Assembly (NCBI GenBank): GCA_019649035.1
Contig: BMAT01010274.1
Location: 174,118-197,800 of the forward strand
From: Elysia marginata
Lineage: Eukaryota > Mollusca > Gastropoda > Plakobranchidae
Length of the DNA: 23,683 nucleotides
Direction: 5' to 3'
Shown: in pieces, positions 19,766 through 23,683 of the stretch
Layout of the letters: each line of letters starts with the position of its first letter
Position numbering within the stretch: the first letter of the stretch is position 1
Notes under the pieces: model-generated
The model's input: the letters and a program-made list of their open reading frames with translations, nothing else
Databases searched by the model: none
Told to the model about the DNA's origin: nothing
Program-made: the position numbers and the translations under genes

Positions 19766-22490
19766 CTTAATATGCCGTTTCCGGAAAATATTGAGTCCGC
19801 AAATATGATGAACTGAATTTTAAGACTCCAGCACTGCACATTAATGATTGTCTTTAAAAATCAGGTCAATTTGCTAGGTAAATTTACATTTTAATTTTTA
19901 ATCCCTTGTTTTTCGTAAGAAAATATGGTTTATTCTTATGCAAATGAGATTTTTCACTCACTTTGCTGGTTTGATTGTAGGCTACTTGTAGATTTAATGA
20001 TTCATAAAACAAGCGTTGTCTACAAGAACACATGACACCTTTTTACACATGAAAAAATGCATGTGTGGTCACAAACACGAACTATTAGTTCAATAATTAG
20101 ACGAATTAGAACCAATGTCGGGTTTTTAGAGGAAATGTCGTTAACCTCAGATCAGCCCAGGGCTTAACTGCAATACTTCTGCCAAACCTCGCTTTTCACA
20201 TCCAGTCCCCGTGCCAGCCTGAGGCCAGGCGAACCGAAAAAACGGAAGGTCATTGGTTTAGGCATGATCAGTTAGCAGGCCCAGTTGGTCAACAGACTTT
20301 GGAGACAAATTTTAATGTAACATTGTCAAATCAGTTCTAGTGGTGCGCCAGACGCAATGTTTTAATTTAAAGATTCAGCACCTCGCTGTTTTAGTTAAAA
20401 TTACATAGACCGCAGACCTAATCCGCGGCTGTCAAGCAGAACCTAAATTTTTTTTAGCTACGGTACAAATCGCAAATTTATAAATCTCATTTTATAGTTC
20501 AACAGAGCTTTGGTTTTGTATGCTTGATTGCAGTAAAGTGGGCATCACAGAAACTGATCGATATAACCTAGGGCAAGTTTTGAAGAATGAAGTAAAAATG
20601 TAGCTCTACCGAGGTGTTGAAATTTTTCAATCTCTTAAGATATTATGAAAAGGATAGTGGCAATCAAAATTGATAGTTGTTTCTAAATAGAAACAGAATA
20701 AAGCCACTAAGCCTTTGGAACGAAATTTCAGTGACAAACTACAGAACGGAGGAAAAAATTCATACATTCAAAAATATTAAAATAAGAAAAAAGGGCTATA
20801 CGATCTGGTATACTGGCATTTATAAGGCCAGAATAGGAATATAGAACCTTGCCAATGTATCTTTAGCAATAAGATTTATTTTTCTGCTATTTTAAAATGC
20901 CCTAATGCACATAGAATTTTGTTGTCCTATTTTGATAGTTTCAGAGTGCCAAAGTCCCTTTTCCATTTTATAGCCTTGGAATGTGTATGACATTTACCTA
21001 GAATCCTACAAACATTGTATTGGTTTTAAAAATTTAGTAATAAATGTTCATTCCAATAATTTAAAATTTTTTTCAGTACCGGTAGCAGAGTTGTGGGATA
21101 CCAAAACTTGGAAGTCGATTTTCGCAAAACTATGCCCAACGGAGATTTAAAGATTAAACCTGCAAAAATGTTTTGTTCTATAATATCATTATTACAGCTC
21201 ATGGCAACCATTGAAAATCAATAACGGTTTGAGTGTTCTACAATCTATAGATCATCACAGAAGCAGTACTCTAAGAGTAGATTTTAACTTTTCGAAAAAA
21301 TGTAGCAAATACGTGCAAAGTTCTGGAGGGACAAATATTAGAAGCACAGTGGAATCAATTGTTTCAAGTTTTGGTGTTTTTCTCGTCTTTTTAAATCGTT
21401 TTGTATTGTGTTATTTCCTCAGCCTACAAACGCGTTTGTTTATGTTATTGGTATTACACATTATATGGTCAGAAAATAATGTACATGTATCTAGATGTAT
21501 TCAGCAAATTATACTTCAAATCCTTAAAGAAACCAAGAGTTCTTTTTTACTAGAGCTGTGTTTATAAGGGGATAGCAGATATCACTCTCTTATACTCGTA
21601 AAGTATACGTTAAAAAGCACAGATTAGCCTAATAGTTTAATTTACAAGATGTTTGAAACTTTTCTTGTTAATGTTTTCGTTCATGTCATTTTTAATGTAG
21701 GAATGAAATTTGTAAATTTGTAAATTAAAATTACATTTTGGACTCTTTAAAGTGTAAGCAATTGTTGTTATTGAAAGGGGCGTCCGTCGTTGCTCTCTAT
21801 ATGCAGCATTTAGTATTTGCTTTGATTCTATTGCACCACAGAAAGACAGCCTCGAGCAAATTGAATCTAAGACTATAAGAGAACACAACTCGTAAGTGTG
21901 TAATTTGTAACAGCGCCTAACAGGCTGCTTTTGTGTGCTCTTAGAGTTTTTGTGCAATATTCAATAGTCACTAGTGGATTATTAACTAGCTTTTTACCAA
22001 GGATATTTATTTTCTGGTCTTCTATATTGTGGTAAATTTTTGTGAGTATTTTTAAAGAGAAAGAGAAATTGTTATAAAATCTTGTTTTAATAATGACCCT
22101 CTGAGCTGGGCTCTAGCCATTTTGAGACTTCCAAGCTTTATTTTTAAAAAGTCTACGAATCAAGCTCACTGTGATAGTTACGGATAAAGTAAATGGCCTC
22201 CAGGTCTGCATAAGACCAACACGTTTTTTGTTCAGGTCTCTTGGCAAATAATGGAACACTTGAGATGTTTTTAATACCAGGCCAACCAACCTAAAATACA
22301 TGCAGGTATACAAACGAGTCTACTTGTACAATTAACAGTTCACAGTATAACTGCTAGGGCCTGTGCCTCACAACACGTATGTAGAAATTGGAGTTACAAG
22401 TCATGTGAATCAAACCATAGAACAACATTCAAATCTTATTTCACCAGGAGAAATAATAGAGGAGGCGTTAGAAAAAGGTTTTATTGATTG
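19766..22490. other. Spacer without recognised features
   Basis: About 2.7 kb of AT-rich DNA. Open frames at 21026-21211 (minus), 21211-21567 (plus, no ATG start) and 21637-21957 (minus) have no motifs and no plausible splice context. I see no tRNA, rRNA or clear repeat. GAGGCGTTAGAAAAAGG and an ATTG repeat at about 22470-22495 might be a LINE tail remnant. Confidence 0.45.
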
Positions 22491-22499
22491 ATTGAAGGA

Positions 22500-23036
22500 T
22501 ATTTTACAAGCCCAATTCTACTTCAAAGGTGCTCTCAGGGCTTGGCTCCCAATGACAATGTACGGGCTGCTCACATACAACTGTGGTACATGGGCACTCA
22601 CACAAATTGAAGAGGATAAATTAGACGCCTTCCATCGAAAACAACTGAAACAAATCCTCAATATAAAATATCCAGTTAAGATAAAAAATGAATCACTATA
22701 CAAAAAATGCAACGAAAAACATCTTTTATTGCACATCCTCGAAATCCGGTGGCGCCTTTTCGGATATATCTTGAGAAGAGATATAGAATTAGAAATACCA
22801 GCCAATAAATCTATGAAGGCATACTTTGTTCACAAAGGCGGGAAGTTGCTAGGAAGGCCAATAACAGCACTAACGTCCTTAACAAGGATCTCTCTCGCTT
22901 ACCAACAGGCGAACTTAGACTAAAGACCAACGAAGATCTCGACCACCTGAGATCAATTGTACAAGACAGACAACAGTGGAAAGGGCTCACCACGAAAATC
23001 CGAGAAGCAGCCGATGCGTCCAGGTCGGAGGATTAG
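22500..23036 (+). pseudogene. 3' end of a LINE reverse transcriptase ORF, frameshifted
   Basis: The frame ending at 22923 carries TYNCGTWALT, LDAFHRKQLKQILNIKYP, NESLYKKC and RWRLFGYILRRD, then GRPITAL. These are landmarks of the C-terminal tail of a LINE clade common in marine invertebrates, distinct from the CR1/L2 element at 17680. Near 22867-22875 a single-base frame change occurs. The rest continues in another frame (NVLNKDLSRL, then DRQQWKGLTTKIREAA) to TAG at 23034-23036. The RT catalytic core is absent, so this is a 5'-truncated copy. Apart from one frameshift it is well preserved, suggesting a fairly young insertion. Confidence 0.85.
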
Positions 23037-23039
23037 GAC

Positions 23040-23188
23040 GCGGAAGGCGATAGGTCACGTAGGTCAGGTCACATTATACTGACACCGACCCAACCAGTAG
23101 GGGCCCGGACTTTGCTCGGCTGTGGCTCGAACCCACGACCTCTGGGCCACGGAGCGAGGCCTCTACCAACTGAGCTATCTAGGACCCC
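23040..23188 (-). mobile_element. tRNA-derived SINE, minus strand
   Basis: Read on the minus strand from 23188, the head contains TAGCTCAGTTGGTAGAG (A box, 23177-23161) and GGTTCGAGCC (B box, 23133-23124) at tRNA-like spacing. The GGGGTCC at its 5' end has no pairing partner after the T arm, so it is not a working tRNA gene. The body continues through GTCAGTATAATGTGACCTG, a segment I associate with mollusc and other invertebrate SINEs, to about 23040. It lies between two LINE fragments of opposite orientation to it. It is GC-richer than its surroundings. Confidence 0.75.
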
Positions 23189-23218
23189 GTTAGATAAAGG
23201 AAACACATTGGTGTCATT

Positions 23219-23683
23219 ATGAATCAAAACAGAACAGATAAAGTGATTGAGTCAGTGAAAAGAATGCCCAATAGGAACAAACATTTGATAAAGATTAATA
23301 CAAGGAGAACCTGGGACGACCCTAAACATGAATATTAAAAAATTCTCCTCTTTAATGCTAGATCAGCGAGAAACAAGACATATCTTTTAAATGATTTAAT
23401 TATAGAATCACGTTCAAACATTGCGTTTTTCACTGAATCTTGGTTTCTTCCAGAAGGTGATGAAATGTTTATTCATGATCTAACGCCAAGAGGATATAAA
23501 ACTTTGCATTTCCCGAGACAAACCGGAAGAGGAACAGGGATATATGTGTTGCCTATAAAAATTCCATAAAAAATCGGGGAAAAGGCTTACCTTTTCTTCT
23601 TTTGAGTGTAGTGAAATTGTCGCTCAAGTAAATGGCAAAAAGGTCACTTTCATCTGCATATATCGCTCACCACCCCCCCCCCC
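23219..23683 (+). pseudogene. 5' part of a LINE ORF2: endonuclease domain start, broken
   Basis: From the ATG at 23219 a frame runs 39 codons to a TAA (23336-23338), then continues in the same frame. It reads KILLFNARSARNK, NIAFFTESWF, LTPRGYK and RQTGRGTGIYVL, the first blocks of the apurinic-type endonuclease of CR1/L2-group LINEs. The Asn of NARS and the Glu of TESW correspond to metal-binding active-site positions. A frame change near 23551 precedes FSSFECSEIVAQVNGKKVT and the conserved I-Y-R-S-P block. The element runs off the window in a C tract. One stop and one frameshift make this copy non-functional as it stands. Confidence 0.82.
23673..23683. repeat. Poly-C run at the window edge
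   Basis: Eleven C end the window, exactly where the LINE endonuclease would encode a Tyr-Arg-Pro-Pro-Pro-like segment. The run may be an expanded proline-codon tract or a sequencing or assembly edge effect. Confidence 0.8.

Noticed and set aside
21211..21957. Open frames of 118 codons (plus) and 106 codons (minus)
   Set aside because: There is no ATG start for the first, no motifs, an AT-rich composition like the spacer, and no splice context.
23040..23188. A functional tRNA gene on the minus strand
   Set aside because: A and B boxes are good, but the acceptor stem cannot pair and a SINE body follows.
1..23683. CRISPR arrays, operons, phage or other prokaryotic systems
   Set aside because: Introns, LINEs, SINEs and microsatellites show animal nuclear DNA, and no regularly spaced direct repeats were found.

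Overview
The window reads as nuclear DNA of an animal, most likely a lophotrochozoan and plausibly a gastropod mollusc. The base is AT-rich, coding is split by GT-AG introns, and the spacers hold decayed non-LTR retrotransposons (LINEs), tRNA-derived SINEs and microsatellites. Words such as TACATGTA and AGATCTAGAT recur, as they do in mollusc genomes. The species assignment is inference. There are no operons, CRISPR arrays or prokaryotic signals. One N occurs at 13203.

The left third (1231-8796) holds the only convincing host gene. It is a four-exon, plus-strand model whose three introns are all phase 0: 1231-1239, 1773-1901, 3071-3256 and 7816-8796. The predicted protein has 434 residues. 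It consists of a short acidic N-terminus with one N-glycosylation sequon, one transmembrane segment, about 110 residues carrying 31 cysteines, and a long Ser/Thr-rich, probably disordered tail with a proline-rich SH3-type motif. I recognise no named family. Intron 2 carries the wreck of a LINE 3' end. Intron 3 carries a TCTG microsatellite and the 3' tail of a second kind of LINE.

The middle (8797-17680) has no gene I can support. It contains candidate polyadenylation signals, a tRNA-like SINE (13747-13980), a 43-bp tandem duplication (14530-14615), long T tracts, and an unassigned minus-strand region open for reading (16795-17644).

The right part is a retrotransposon graveyard. A 5'-truncated CR1/L2-type LINE lies at about 17680-19765. 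It has frameshifts and a mutated catalytic YADD box, so it is dead. After a featureless stretch (19766-22490) come the 3' end of a different LINE (22500-23036, one frameshift), a minus-strand tRNA-derived SINE (23040-23188), and the 5' endonuclease part of a third LINE (23219 to the window end, interrupted by a stop and a frameshift). The window stops in a run of cytosines.

The candidate novelty is the cysteine-rich membrane protein gene. Its two cysteine exons share an identical eight-residue core and look like products of an internal duplication.
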